In this document: in pieces, positions 10,459 to 19,014 of the stretch
Layout of the letters: every line of letters begins with the position of its first letter
Position numbering within the stretch: position 1 is the stretch's first letter
From: CAZBBC01 sp964489835
Lineage (GTDB): Bacteria > Calditrichota > Calditrichia > JAJRVZ01
DNA length: 33,433 nt
Assembly (NCBI GenBank): GCA_964489835.1
Contig: CAZBBC010000039.1
Location: 1-33,433 of the forward strand
Reading direction: 5' to 3'
Program-made: the position numbers and the translations under genes
The notes under the pieces: model-generated
Seen by the model: the letters and a program-made list of their open reading frames with translations, nothing else
What the model was told of the DNA's origin: nothing
Database searches by the model: none

Positions 10459-10522
10459 ATTTTTTGGGAAATGATGCTCTGTTTTTGTCAATTTTTATAG
10501 TACAAGACAAAATACTTATATT

Positions 10523-12847
10523 TCATAATCCCACTTTGCTAATCAAAACTTTGAACCGCGGATCCTCCCGCATATTATCGAATATCGGATCAATATTTAG
10601 ATAAGGCATGTTGGGGTCATGCGCTTCCAATGCTTTTTCAAACCAGCTCAGGGCTTCGTCGGGTATACCGGCCCGGGTATATAAAGTAGCAACTTGCCAG
10701 GGGGTGATAAATTTTGATTTGGATTGGCGGATTTTTGATTCGGCGACCCGGCGCAGGGCCAGATGATAACCCCCTTCCTCATATCCGCTGTCCAGGGCGG
10801 CCAGGGATTGCTGATCGTTATCAGCTATAAAGGAACGGCGCCATATATCAATGGCTTCTTTGTACATTTCTTTCATGTGATATGTGGTACGTAAGGTAGA
10901 CAGCGCCCCCGGATTCTCGGGTGAATTTGCAAGGGTTTGTTGTAACTCCCTGACCGCCTCATCATACCGGTGCAAATAATTTAAATCCATAGCATAGAGC
11001 CAACGGTAAAGTGGATTAAACGGATCCAGTTCCAGAGCGCGTTTTATCTGTGGCAATGCTTCATCCCGGCGGTTGAGGGTAAACAGTACATGAGAATAAT
11101 AAGCCCTTGCTTCGGCCATGTTGGGATTTAGATGGATCGCTTTTTCTAAGGAAGAGGTAGCAAGATCCCAGTTCCACTCATACCAGGCAGCAATAACACC
11201 CTTCATGTACTGCACTTCGGGTAAGGAGTCATCTAATTCCAGTGCTTTTCCCAGCGCCGGTTGGGCATTGGCATAGGACTCCTCCCTCGAAAGATACCCC
11301 ATCTGAGCCGGCACACAATTGGCCAGGGCAATACCCGTATAAGCCAGAGCATAACCGGAATCTATCTTTGCCGCTAATTCGAAATACTGTAGCGCGGTTT
11401 CGATATCACGGCGGGTAAGTTTATACAAATAGAAATTACCCTTGAGATAGGCTTCGTATGCTTCCGGGTTGACCGCGGGTTTTTGGCTGAGATAGGTCTC
11501 TTCATTCGGTGTCAGGTTAGCCTCGATCTGGCTGGCAATCGCCCGCGCCACCTCACCCTGCAGCGACAATATATCTTTAAAATCACGTTCGTATTTCTGA
11601 GCCCACCTGTACTTGTCGTTGGCAGCCTCAAGCAGGCGGATGCTGATTTTGACCAAATCCTCTGTTCTGACTACTGATCCTTCGACAATATAGGATACCC
11701 CCAGTTCAGCGGCGATTTCAGCCGATGATTTTTCGCTGCCCTTGTATTTCATTGCCGAAGACCTGGATATAATGCGCAAATTGTTAATGCGGGCCAGATC
11801 GGTGATTAAGGCATCGGTCATCCCTTCGGTGAACCATTCCTGCTCGGCATCGCGGCTGATATTTTCCAGCGGTAAAAGCGCGATTGATACTGGCGAGGCA
11901 AATAGATCTTTGAAGAGAGTAAAGTAAGCGAAAATCACCGCTAATACGACGACCACCGGTAACGAGCGGAAGACAATTTTTCGTTGATGTCGTCCCAGTC
12001 TGAAGACTGAAGCGGTCTTCGATTGACCCGAATGGATATCCGTGATCGACTGTTCCAGTGCTTCCGACATTTCCTGCATGGACTGGAAGCGCTTTTCCGG
12101 GTTTTTACTAAGCGCCCTGTTAATAATTTTTTCCACGGCAAGCGGGACATCGGGACGAATTTTACTGATGAACTCCGGATCTTCGTTGACGATGGTATAC
12201 ATCACGGCCTGCTCATAGTCTCCCTTAAAAGGATTTTCCCCGGCCAGCATTTCATATAAAATGACCCCCAAAGCCCATATATCGGTGTGATGGTCAATTT
12301 TCTTTCCCATTGTCTGCTCGGGCGACATGTAGGCAATGGTACCCACTGTAGTTCCTGTACGTGATAAGACACTTTGGCCGAGGAACTTTGCCAGACCGAA
12401 ATCGATGATTTTTACTTCCCTATCCTCACTGAACAGAATATTGGCCGGTTTGATATCGCGGTGCACAATATTTTTATGATGGGCTTTCTGCAAACCCTGA
12501 GCGATACAGATGGCAATTTTGATGGCTTGTTCAATGCTCAAATCCTTTTGCTTTATCATTTCAGACAGCGTGCCGCCGTTATAGTATGCCATGGCGATAA
12601 AGGGATTTTCATCGCTCTCATTGATTTCAAAAATGGTTCCAATATTGGGATGATCGAGGGAGGAGGCGGCTTGTGCCTCATAGACAAAGCGGGTGCGGGT
12701 TTTGTCGTCACGTATCAATTCATGAGGCAGGAATTTTAAGGCTACCTTACGTTTAAGTTGGAGGTCTTCGGCCAGGTAAACTTTGCCCATCCCGCCACGG
12801 CCTAATTCTTCTAATATTTTATAATGTGATACGATTTTACCTATCAT
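10523..12847 (-). CDS. PknB-type Ser/Thr protein kinase with FlgO-like domain and TPR repeats
   Basis: A 774-residue signalling protein. The kinase domain covers residues ~8-270: glycine loop GRGGMG (16-21), catalytic Lys38 (VALKF), Glu57, HRDIKPAN (129-136), DFG (149-151) and activation-segment SPEQ (175-178). All key residues are present, so it should be active. One membrane span (~291-312) follows. Next comes a FlgO/TolB-N-like domain (SIALLPLENIS, WFTEGMTDALITDLARI, IVEGSVVRTEDLVKISIRLL), residues ~320-460, and then TPR repeats to the end (for example AEARAYYSHVLFTLNRRDEA). With the kinase inside, the latter two parts would lie in the periplasm. This architecture is common in Bacteroidota-like and Acidobacteria-like genomes. 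The substrate is unknown. It stands alone, convergent with the DUF2914 gene. Confidence 0.93.
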   Translation of the reverse strand: MIGKIVSHYKILEELGRGGMGKVYLAEDLQLKRKVALKFLPHELIRDDKTRTRFVYEAQAASSLDHPNIGTIFEINESDENPFIAMAYYNGGTLSEMIKQKDLSIEQAIKIAICIAQGLQKAHHKNIVHRDIKPANILFSEDREVKIIDFGLAKFLGQSVLSRTGTTVGTIAYMSPEQTMGKKIDHHTDIWALGVILYEMLAGENPFKGDYEQAVMYTIVNEDPEFISKIRPDVPLAVEKIINRALSKNPEKRFQSMQEMSEALEQSITDIHSGQSKTASVFRLGRHQRKIVFRSLPVVVVLAVIFAYFTLFKDLFASPVSIALLPLENISRDAEQEWFTEGMTDALITDLARINNLRIISRSSAMKYKGSEKSSAEIAAELGVSYIVEGSVVRTEDLVKISIRLLEAANDKYRWAQKYERDFKDILSLQGEVARAIASQIEANLTPNEETYLSQKPAVNPEAYEAYLKGNFYLYKLTRRDIETALQYFELAAKIDSGYALAYTGIALANCVPAQMGYLSREESYANAQPALGKALELDDSLPEVQYMKGVIAAWYEWNWDLATSSLEKAIHLNPNMAEARAYYSHVLFTLNRRDEALPQIKRALELDPFNPLYRWLYAMDLNYLHRYDEAVRELQQTLANSPENPGALSTLRTTYHMKEMYKEAIDIWRRSFIADNDQQSLAALDSGYEEGGYHLALRRVAESKIRQSKSKFITPWQVATLYTRAGIPDEALSWFEKALEAHDPNMPYLNIDPIFDNMREDPRFKVLISKVGL

Positions 12848-13338
12848 CGCTATCTTCCATTGGATTTATATGATTTGGCCGGTGAAATCAGTTCCCACCT
12901 TCACCAGTTTTTCAATAACTTTGTCGTGAAATTTTGTTTGTCCAGTCCTGGTGCTGCACTCATCATAGACTTTATTCTGATTGATAGTAAAGTTATGAAA
13001 TTAGTAACCGCCGGGGAAGAAAAAACAAAAATAAATTAGATAGAGGCCTAGCTATTGTAGCCAAAAACTTTGTAATTTTAACAAAGTTTTAAAAAAACAA
13101 ATAACAAATTACAAATCAGCCAAAAGGCTGATCCGCCTACTGGCGTGAAATCAAATAAATTCCAAATCACAAATAATTCCAAAATCCCAATGTCCAATGT
13201 TAAATGTTCCCGATAAAAGATGTCATCCTCCGCGTCGGAGACTCCGTCTTACGGGGATGACACCTCAGGACTAAATCATCCATGATTTAGCAAATGCCAA
13301 ATCAAATCCCCACTTATAATGTATACATACAAATTATA
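12848..13338. repeat. Non-coding spacer packed with short repeats
   Basis: No gene is visible. The spacer holds several repeat pieces. CGCCTACTGGCGTG (13134-13147) is shared inverted with 286-299. An A-rich run of 'aaattccaaatcac'-type sequence follows. An inverted repeat has outer arms TGTCATCC (13221-13228) and GGATGACA (13255-13262), with an inner CTCCG-CGT-CGGAG hairpin. CTAAATCAT-CC-ATGATTTAG (13271-13290) is a perfect palindrome, related to TAAATCA-CGGA-TGATTTA at 26097-26114. These look like dispersed intergenic elements. Confidence 0.7.
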
Positions 13339-13381
13339 TTTCATTGAAATATCATAGATGTGATTTGATATTTCAATGAAA
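13339..13381. promoter_or_regulatory. 43-bp perfect palindrome before ATPase gene 2
   Basis: TTTCATTGAAATATCA (13339-13354) and TGATATTTCAATGAAA (13366-13381) are perfect 16-base arms around an 11-base centre. The total span of 43 bp and the position of GATATTTCA match the palindrome before the first ATPase gene (8107-8149), although the surrounding DNA differs. It ends 33 bp before the ATG. The likely role is an operator or structured leader tied to this gene family. Confidence 0.7.
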
Positions 13382-13414
13382 ACGAATTATATTTAATCCG
13401 GGTAAAAGAAAAAT

Positions 13415-14551
13415 ATGATTCCACGAAAAAAAGATTTTCAAAATATAAAACGCTTACTCGGTTTATTTCCTGTTACGGCTATTTTAGGCGCCCGTCAATG
13501 TGGGAAAACGACTCTGGCAAAAACGTTTGATGGTGACCATTATTTTGATCTGGAAAATCCTATTGATCTGGCTAAACTCGATAATCCCAAGCTCTCCTTA
13601 CAAAATCTGAAAGGATTGATCATCATTGATGAAATCCAAAAAGCACCGGGACTTTTTCCCATTCTACGATATCTGGTAGATAACAACAAAAAACAAAAGT
13701 ATCTGATACTTGGCAGTGCTTCAAGAAATTTTATCAGGCAAAGTAATGAGTCTCTTGCCGGGCGAATTGCCTACTATCGTCTGGGCGGTTTTCGCATCTA
13801 TGACGTGGGAAATATAAATATTCAACGTTTGTGGTTTCATGGAACGCTTCCTCCCGCATATCTGGCAGATACAGCGGAATCTGCCCGCTTGTGGTGTGAT
13901 AATTATATTACTACCTATCTTGAAAGAGATATCCCGCAATTGGGTATCAATATTCCGTCGGCAACCATGCGTCGTTTCTGGACCATGCTCAGCCATTATC
14001 ACGCCCAGATTCTGAATAATGCTGAATTAGGACGTTCCTTTGGGGTCTCGGATATGACGATCAGGCATTATCTGGAAATTCTCGAAGGTACTTATATGAT
14101 CCGTCTTTTGCGTCCCTGGCAAGTAAATGTCAAAAAAAGATTGGTAAAGCGACCGAAGATTTATTTGCGGGATTCCGGAATTTTTCACGCCTTGATGACC
14201 GTAGATAAACTTGAACAGTTATTTGCACATCCAAAACTGGGTGCCTCCTGGGAAGGTTTTGCGCTTGAAAGTGCCTGCCAGGCCATCGGTAGAAATGATC
14301 AGGATTATTATTTTTGGGGTACGCATAGCGGTGCTGAAGTTGATTTATTCTGGCAGAGTGGTGGCAAAAACTGGGCGATAGAATTTAAATATTTGGATGC
14401 CCCGGTGATTACAAAATCAATGCGCTCGGCCCTGACCGACCTCGATCTTGTACATTTATGGATTGTATATCCCGGTAACGAAAAGTATAAATTGAGTAAC
14501 AATATTTCTGCGCTTCCCCTGTCCAGTATAGGTGATGCATGGGAATATTGA
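13415..14551 (+). CDS. AAA ATPase with DUF4143 (PD-(D/E)XK-like) C-terminus, copy 2
   Basis: A 378-residue paralogue of the protein at 8158-9315, with the same order of parts. It has Walker A GARQCGKTT, Walker B LIIIDEIQ, GSASRNFIRQSNESLAGR, the HYHAQILNNAELGRSFGVS helix-turn-helix-like stretch, and the C-terminal GASWEGFALE plus GAEVDLF...AIEFKYLD. Asp310, Glu323 and Lys325 keep exactly the D-x12-E-x-K spacing of copy 1, so the nuclease-like centre is retained in both. The start ATG is unambiguous, since an in-frame stop lies just upstream. No strong ribosome site is visible. The closest neighbours are its own palindrome upstream and the sugar-type cluster downstream. Its role is unknown. 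Confidence 0.9.
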   Translation: MIPRKKDFQNIKRLLGLFPVTAILGARQCGKTTLAKTFDGDHYFDLENPIDLAKLDNPKLSLQNLKGLIIIDEIQKAPGLFPILRYLVDNNKKQKYLILGSASRNFIRQSNESLAGRIAYYRLGGFRIYDVGNINIQRLWFHGTLPPAYLADTAESARLWCDNYITTYLERDIPQLGINIPSATMRRFWTMLSHYHAQILNNAELGRSFGVSDMTIRHYLEILEGTYMIRLLRPWQVNVKKRLVKRPKIYLRDSGIFHALMTVDKLEQLFAHPKLGASWEGFALESACQAIGRNDQDYYFWGTHSGAEVDLFWQSGGKNWAIEFKYLDAPVITKSMRSALTDLDLVHLWIVYPGNEKYKLSNNISALPLSSIGDAWEY

Positions 14552-14630
14552 TTTAGTATTTATTATGACACTTTGCATAGATTAAGAAGCCATAATTTTT
14601 CTTGCAATTATAAGAATTGTCAGATATGTT

Positions 14631-14652
14631 TAATTAACATAAATGTTAATTA
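14631..14652. promoter_or_regulatory. Perfect palindrome, candidate operator of the metabolic cluster
   Basis: TAATTAACAT (14631-14640), AA, ATGTTAATTA (14643-14652) is a perfect 10-bp inverted repeat with a 2-base centre. It lies in the only spacer before the run of plus-strand metabolic genes, 93 bp ahead of the first start codon. The size and symmetry suit a dimeric repressor or activator. No regulator gene is seen nearby and I did not find a second copy in the window. Confidence 0.55.
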
Positions 14653-14745
14653 GCCTGATTAATGCATGAATTTTAGATCTATCATATGGCGACAATTAAG
14701 TCTCCCCTAAAAAAAGATCACAGTTAAGAAAGATCATTGAAAAAT

Positions 14746-15519
14746 ATGGAATTAAAAGAGAATAAAACAGTGCTGGCTATTGTTGCCCATCCTGATGATG
14801 CGGAGTTTCTGTGTGCCGGAACCTTGACCCTGTTACACAGGCAGGGGTGGCAGGTGCATATTGCAACGATGACACCAGGTGATTGTGGCTCCGCAAAATT
14901 AAACCGGGAAGAGATTAGCAATATTCGTCGGAATGAAGCGGCGACATCTGTTGCAATTCTTGGCGGTACCTATCATTGCCTGGAAAACGATGATGTATTT
15001 ATATTGTATGACCGTCCGACGTTGCTTAAAGCCATTACCCTGGTTAGAAAAGTTAAACCGGAATTGGTTTTTACGCACAGCCCGTCAGACTATATGCTCG
15101 ATCATGAGATAACCAGTAAAATCGCCCAGACAGCCTGTTTTTCCTGTGGGATGGTTAACATAAAAACCGAGGGAATAGATGCTTATGATCAGATACCCTA
15201 TTTATATTATCTTGATCCAATGGAGGGAAAAGACATTCTTGGCAGTGAGATAAAACCTGACACGATTATCGACATAAGCACTGTGATAGATATTAAAGAG
15301 AAAATGTTATTGTGCCATCGGAGTCAGCGAGACTGGCTGCTTAAACATCATGGTATGGATGAATATCTTCGTTCTATGAAAGAATTCTCTGCAAAAAGGG
15401 GCGATAATATCAATAAAAAATATGGAGAAGGATTTCGACAACATCTGGGACATGCCTTCCCTACTGATAATATTTTAAAAAATGTGTTATCTGATTTCGG
15501 ATATATATTATCCGTATGA
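14746..15519 (+). CDS. PIG-L (LmbE-type) deacetylase
   Basis: A 257-residue zinc hydrolase of the PIG-L family, whose known members remove N-acetyl groups from amino sugars or their conjugates (GlcNAc-phosphatidylinositol, GlcNAc-inositol, bacillithiol precursors). The metal motif AHPDD is at residues 14-18 (AHPDDAEF), and the partner histidines lie in HSPSDYMLDHE (His111, His120). Length is typical and no signal peptide is present, so it is cytoplasmic. The start could also be TTG at 14737, which has the purine run AAGAAAGA three bases before it. ATG at 14746 is preferred on codon type only. It is the first gene of the metabolic cluster and suggests that an N-acylated sugar, or a sugar conjugate, enters the pathway. 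The exact substrate is not readable. Confidence 0.87.
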   Translation: MELKENKTVLAIVAHPDDAEFLCAGTLTLLHRQGWQVHIATMTPGDCGSAKLNREEISNIRRNEAATSVAILGGTYHCLENDDVFILYDRPTLLKAITLVRKVKPELVFTHSPSDYMLDHEITSKIAQTACFSCGMVNIKTEGIDAYDQIPYLYYLDPMEGKDILGSEIKPDTIIDISTVIDIKEKMLLCHRSQRDWLLKHHGMDEYLRSMKEFSAKRGDNINKKYGEGFRQHLGHAFPTDNILKNVLSDFGYILSV

Positions 15520-15670
15520 ATCCTCTTATCCTGTCTAAAAAAAAATTCGTTTTAGTATCCTATGATGAAAACTATAAATAATAAATTTTTAAAAATAATG
15601 ATAAACCATGTTTTTAATTGTTTTAATTTCTTTAGTCATTAATTGAATCCATGATTTATGAAGAGGAAAA

Positions 15671-16750
15671 ATGTTCTTATACGGTCGTAAGTGGACAAGG
15701 CGTGAGATTGAAGCCTATGTAGGGAAAATTGAAAGCATTGCCGGTTTACAGAAATATCGTTATTCTGAAGGACCTGAATCCGGTGTGGATATGATTCAAG
15801 TCAGAACGGCAGCGGGGTTAACTTATAATATTAATGCCTCTCATGGGCTCGATATATCTTCAACTGAATTTTGTGGCGTACCTATTAGTTGGCAGTCGAT
15901 TAATGGTGAAGTTCATCCGGCCTATTTCGAGCCTGCCGGATTGGGATTTTTGCGCTCAGCTGCCGGGGGATTATTAATGACCTGCGGTCTTAGTCAGGTA
16001 GGTTCTCCAAACGAAGATGATCATGAAATATTGGGTTTGCATGGGAGAGTACATCATACGCCGGCACGACAGGTAGTTGCCGAAGGAAACTGGATAGATG
16101 ATGAATATGAATTACGGATTCGTGGAATTATAGAGGAATCCCGCATCATGGGTGAACATCTTCGTCTGATAAGAGAAATTAAAAGCAGGATAGGTGAAAA
16201 CAAAATTATTATAAATGATATCGTGGAAAATACTGGTTTTCATGCTGTTCCCCATATGTTACTCTATCATTTTAATTTTGGCTTTCCATTGATGATGGAT
16301 GGCAGCGAAATAACGATTCCTTCAAATAATATTATTGCCAGAGATAAGGGAATATCGGCTGAAAAATATGATCGCTGGCTAGCGCCGGAAATTGGTTTTG
16401 AGGAACATGTTTATTATCATTCCGATTTTAAAATTGATTCTTTGGATAAAGAGGGCAGAAAATTGGCCAATGTTTTAATTACAAATTCTCAATTTCCGGT
16501 GGCCCACCAGCAGGGCAGTCCTTCATTGATATCTGTTCGCCTGTCCTGGGATATAGACACATTACCAAATCTGGTTCAATGGAAAATGCCCGGAGCCGGC
16601 ACCTATGTGTTAGGGTTGGAACCAGCCAACTGTTTTGTGGAAGGACGAGCCGTAGAAAGAGAGAGAGGAACACTGGTTTTCCTCGCGCCCGGTGAAAAAA
16701 AGAGTTATTATTTGGAACTAGAGATTGATGGAGAAAATCGTGGAAAATAA
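15671..16750 (+). CDS. DUF4432 family, aldose-1-epimerase-like protein
   Basis: A 359-residue cytoplasmic protein with the galactose-mutarotase-like beta-sandwich pattern of DUF4432. Visible landmarks are LTYNINASHGLDISSTEFCGVPISW, PAYFEPAGLGFLRSAAGGLLMTCGL, HGRVHHTPAR, the central HMLLYHFNFGFPLM and the C-terminal GTYVLGLEPANCFVEGRA. The His residues in HGRVHH and YHFNFG and the Glu in GLEPAN occupy the places where aldose epimerases bind and protonate sugars. Members are usually found in sugar operons and are presumed to interconvert anomers or act on keto-sugars. A good ribosome site (GAGGAAAA) precedes the ATG. It ends 2 bp before the phosphatase gene, so the two are translationally close-coupled. 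Confidence 0.82.
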   Translation: MFLYGRKWTRREIEAYVGKIESIAGLQKYRYSEGPESGVDMIQVRTAAGLTYNINASHGLDISSTEFCGVPISWQSINGEVHPAYFEPAGLGFLRSAAGGLLMTCGLSQVGSPNEDDHEILGLHGRVHHTPARQVVAEGNWIDDEYELRIRGIIEESRIMGEHLRLIREIKSRIGENKIIINDIVENTGFHAVPHMLLYHFNFGFPLMMDGSEITIPSNNIIARDKGISAEKYDRWLAPEIGFEEHVYYHSDFKIDSLDKEGRKLANVLITNSQFPVAHQQGSPSLISVRLSWDIDTLPNLVQWKMPGAGTYVLGLEPANCFVEGRAVERERGTLVFLAPGEKKSYYLELEIDGENRGK

Positions 16751-16752
16751 CA

Positions 16753-17331
16753 ATGATAAAAATAGCTGATAATATAAAAGCGCTTATCTTTGATTGTGAC
16801 GGAACGCTGGTTGATTCCATGCCCTTGCATTTTAAAGCATGGCAGGAAACGTATGAAGCCCTGGGTAGAGTATATCCACATGATTTTGTGGATGAACGTA
16901 AGGGAATGCCTATACACGAAGTGGTGAATCAATATAACACCACGTATAATGATAATATTGATGTACAGGAATTTGTAAAAGAAAGAGAACGGCGGGTAAA
17001 AGTAAGATTGTTAAATGTTAAAGCAATTGCCCCTGTTGTGGAAGTAGTCAATAAATATAAAGAGATTTTACCAATGGCAGTTTGTTCAGGGAGCATACGG
17101 GAAAGTGTAAATATTTCTATCAAGTCGATTGGTTTAGAGGGGGTTTTCAAAGTCATCTTAACTTCTGACGATCAATTTAAGCCAAAGCCTGCGCCCGATA
17201 TGTTTTTGGAAGCTTCCAGACGTTTGAATATTGATCCCCGGTATTGTCAGGTATTTGAAGATGGTGATTTGGGAATCCAGGCAGCAGAAAATGCCGGTAT
17301 GGTCGCAACAGACATACGAAAATATATTTAA
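16753..17331 (+). CDS. HAD-superfamily phosphatase / beta-phosphoglucomutase-like
   Basis: A 192-residue HAD subfamily IA protein. Motif I is FDCDGTLVDS, with nucleophile Asp14 and Asp16. Motif II is the Ser in CSGSIRES, motif III is the lysine in KPKPAPDMF, and motif IV is EDGDLGIQAAENAGM. The cap region after motif I (MPLHFKAWQETYEALG) is the helical type found in beta-phosphoglucomutases and sugar-phosphate phosphatases. It may dephosphorylate or isomerise a sugar or polyol phosphate in the cluster. It starts 2 bp after the DUF4432 gene and ends 19 bp before the dehydrogenase gene. Phosphatase versus mutase cannot be decided from the motifs alone. Confidence 0.87.
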   Translation: MIKIADNIKALIFDCDGTLVDSMPLHFKAWQETYEALGRVYPHDFVDERKGMPIHEVVNQYNTTYNDNIDVQEFVKERERRVKVRLLNVKAIAPVVEVVNKYKEILPMAVCSGSIRESVNISIKSIGLEGVFKVILTSDDQFKPKPAPDMFLEASRRLNIDPRYCQVFEDGDLGIQAAENAGMVATDIRKYI

Positions 17332-17350
17332 GTAAAGAAAGGATCTTCTT

Positions 17351-18619
17351 ATTACAGGAAAAAAGACATTTTTAGGTTTTGGCCTTGGGGCTGTTCAGTC
17401 CGGATTAATGTTGTATGAGGCAATAAAATCCGGAAACTTTGAACGATATATTATCCTTGAAGTTAATAACAAACTGGTTGATGCGATACAGGATGCCGGA
17501 TGCACAATACGCATTAATACAGCAACTGAAAATGGAATTATTAAATCACAGATCTCTGATTTTGAGATTTATAACCCTCAGAATTCAGCCGACCAAAAAA
17601 ACATCAAATCAGCCATTTCTGAGGCCGATGAAATAGCAACCGCTATTCCGAGCATTGCTTATTATGATCATGGGGGAGAAAATTCAATTACACATCTACT
17701 TGCCCGTAATATAAATCCGAGTAAACCGCAGATTATTTATACCGCAGAGAACAATAATTATGCGGCAGAGATCTTATGGGATAAGATCATATCCTGTACC
17801 AAAGAAAAAAAAATAAAACAATTTCAAATACTTAATACGGTCATCGGAAAAATGGGCGGGGTTATACAAGATCCAGCCACCATTAATGACCTGGGGCTGG
17901 ATTTACAGGTACCCGGCGGACAGAGTGCAATATTAGTAGAGGAATTTAATCATATCATTGTTTCGAAAGTGCGCCTTAAAGGTTTTAAAAAAGGGATTAC
18001 TGTGTTTCAGGAAAAGGATGATCTCCTGCCTTTTGAGGAAGCGAAGTTATTCGGACATAATGCGGTTCATGCGATGCTCGGTTTTCTGGCTCACCTGAAA
18101 GGCTATCACTATATGAGTGATATAAGGAATGATCCCTCTCTGTATCATTATGGTGAAATCGCTTTTCGGAATGAGTGCGGTGCTCTTCTGCTCAAAAAAT
18201 ATAATGATTTTAATGATCCTTTGTTTACGGAAGAGGGATTTGAATTTTACGGTTCAGATCTGTTGAAAAGGATGACAAACCCCTATTTACGGGATGAGGT
18301 AAAACGTATTTGCCGGGATCCAATAAGAAAAATTGGATATAATGATCGTTTTTTAGGCACCATTCGGGAGGCTTTTAAACGGAATATTGTGACTAAAAAG
18401 ATAGCACAGGCGGTGATCGGTGGACTTTGTTACATTATTAATAAAAAAATAAATATCGGCATTGACTATCCGGCTAATCTTTCGGCTCTGAGCACAGAGA
18501 ATATAAAAACGATACTCGGAGAAGTATGGAAAAATGAAGAAGATGATGGCTACAAAAGTGATTGTCTCGAACTGATATGTTCGGAGTTTAATGAATTTTC
18601 CACTAATTTTTTGAAATGA
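17351..18619 (+). CDS. Mannitol-dehydrogenase-family oxidoreductase, probable ATT start
   Basis: A polyol or polyol-phosphate NAD(P)-dependent dehydrogenase of the long-chain mannitol dehydrogenase/MtlD family. The C-terminal domain has AKLFGHNAVH, the catalytic K-x4-N-x2-H signature, and ILNTVIGKMGGVI is the family's Rossmann-exit segment. The first ATG is at 17408, but in-frame codons upstream of it read ITGKKTFLGFGLGAVQSGL. This supplies the nucleotide-binding GxGxxxxQ loop that an ATG start would lose. The frame is open back to a TAA at 17333-17335. AAAGGA lies seven bases before ATT at 17351, so ATT is the best start, giving 422 residues. An undetected sequencing error is the alternative. 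The gene is 19 bp after the phosphatase. The actual substrate is unknown. Confidence 0.85.
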   Translation: MTGKKTFLGFGLGAVQSGLMLYEAIKSGNFERYIILEVNNKLVDAIQDAGCTIRINTATENGIIKSQISDFEIYNPQNSADQKNIKSAISEADEIATAIPSIAYYDHGGENSITHLLARNINPSKPQIIYTAENNNYAAEILWDKIISCTKEKKIKQFQILNTVIGKMGGVIQDPATINDLGLDLQVPGGQSAILVEEFNHIIVSKVRLKGFKKGITVFQEKDDLLPFEEAKLFGHNAVHAMLGFLAHLKGYHYMSDIRNDPSLYHYGEIAFRNECGALLLKKYNDFNDPLFTEEGFEFYGSDLLKRMTNPYLRDEVKRICRDPIRKIGYNDRFLGTIREAFKRNIVTKKIAQAVIGGLCYIINKKINIGIDYPANLSALSTENIKTILGEVWKNEEDDGYKSDCLELICSEFNEFSTNFLK

Positions 18620-18701
18620 CTAAACGCAGAGGACGCAGAGTGTCGAAATATTGGATTGATAATATAGATTATAGCCTAATTAAGAATATTTCACTTACAA
18701 C

Positions 18702-18894
18702 TATCCCGTAGGGATATAATATTTATAGCAATTATATAATCAAATATTCTAAAGTCCCGCTAGGGACGAAATAGAAAAAGCATAGCCAATACCTAAAACA
18801 TATTAAATGATGTAGAGTAAATATTACGTCCCTGACGGGACTAAACTTTTCATTAGGATTATTTTTGCTATAAATATTATGTCCCTGACGGGAC
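18702..18894. repeat. Cluster of four REP-like hairpins
   Basis: Four GC-rich mini-palindromes sit in a 395-bp AT-rich spacer: TATCCC-GTA-GGGATA (18702-18716), GTCCC-GCTA-GGGAC (18754-18767), GTCCC-TGAC-GGGAC (18828-18841) and GTCCC-TGAC-GGGAC (18881-18894). The outer two carry matching flanks in opposite orientation (TAATATTTATAGCAA and TTGCTATAAATATTA), so the set looks like a BIME-type array. REP elements of this kind are moved by RAYT (IS200-like) transposases; none is in the window. Being inside the metabolic gene run, it may trim or stabilise the transcript. Confidence 0.8.
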
Positions 18895-19014
18895 AGGTTG
18901 TAATAATTAGACTATCCAATAAGATTAAATGTTCAGGTTGATAAATATACTAATATATAATTATCTCTGTAGTTCATAAAATTTATAAAGTTAAAGCTAT
19001 AATTGGGGTAATAT

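Noticed and set aside
10483..10512. Bidirectional terminator between the convergent DUF2914 and kinase genes
   Set aside because: The arms TTTTGTC and GACAAAA pair over only seven AT-rich bases with a 16-base loop, too weak to claim.
18702..18894. CRISPR array
   Set aside because: The repeated units are 14-15 bp hairpins with unequal spacing (about 40-75 bp) and changing orientation. CRISPR repeats are longer, direct and evenly spaced.
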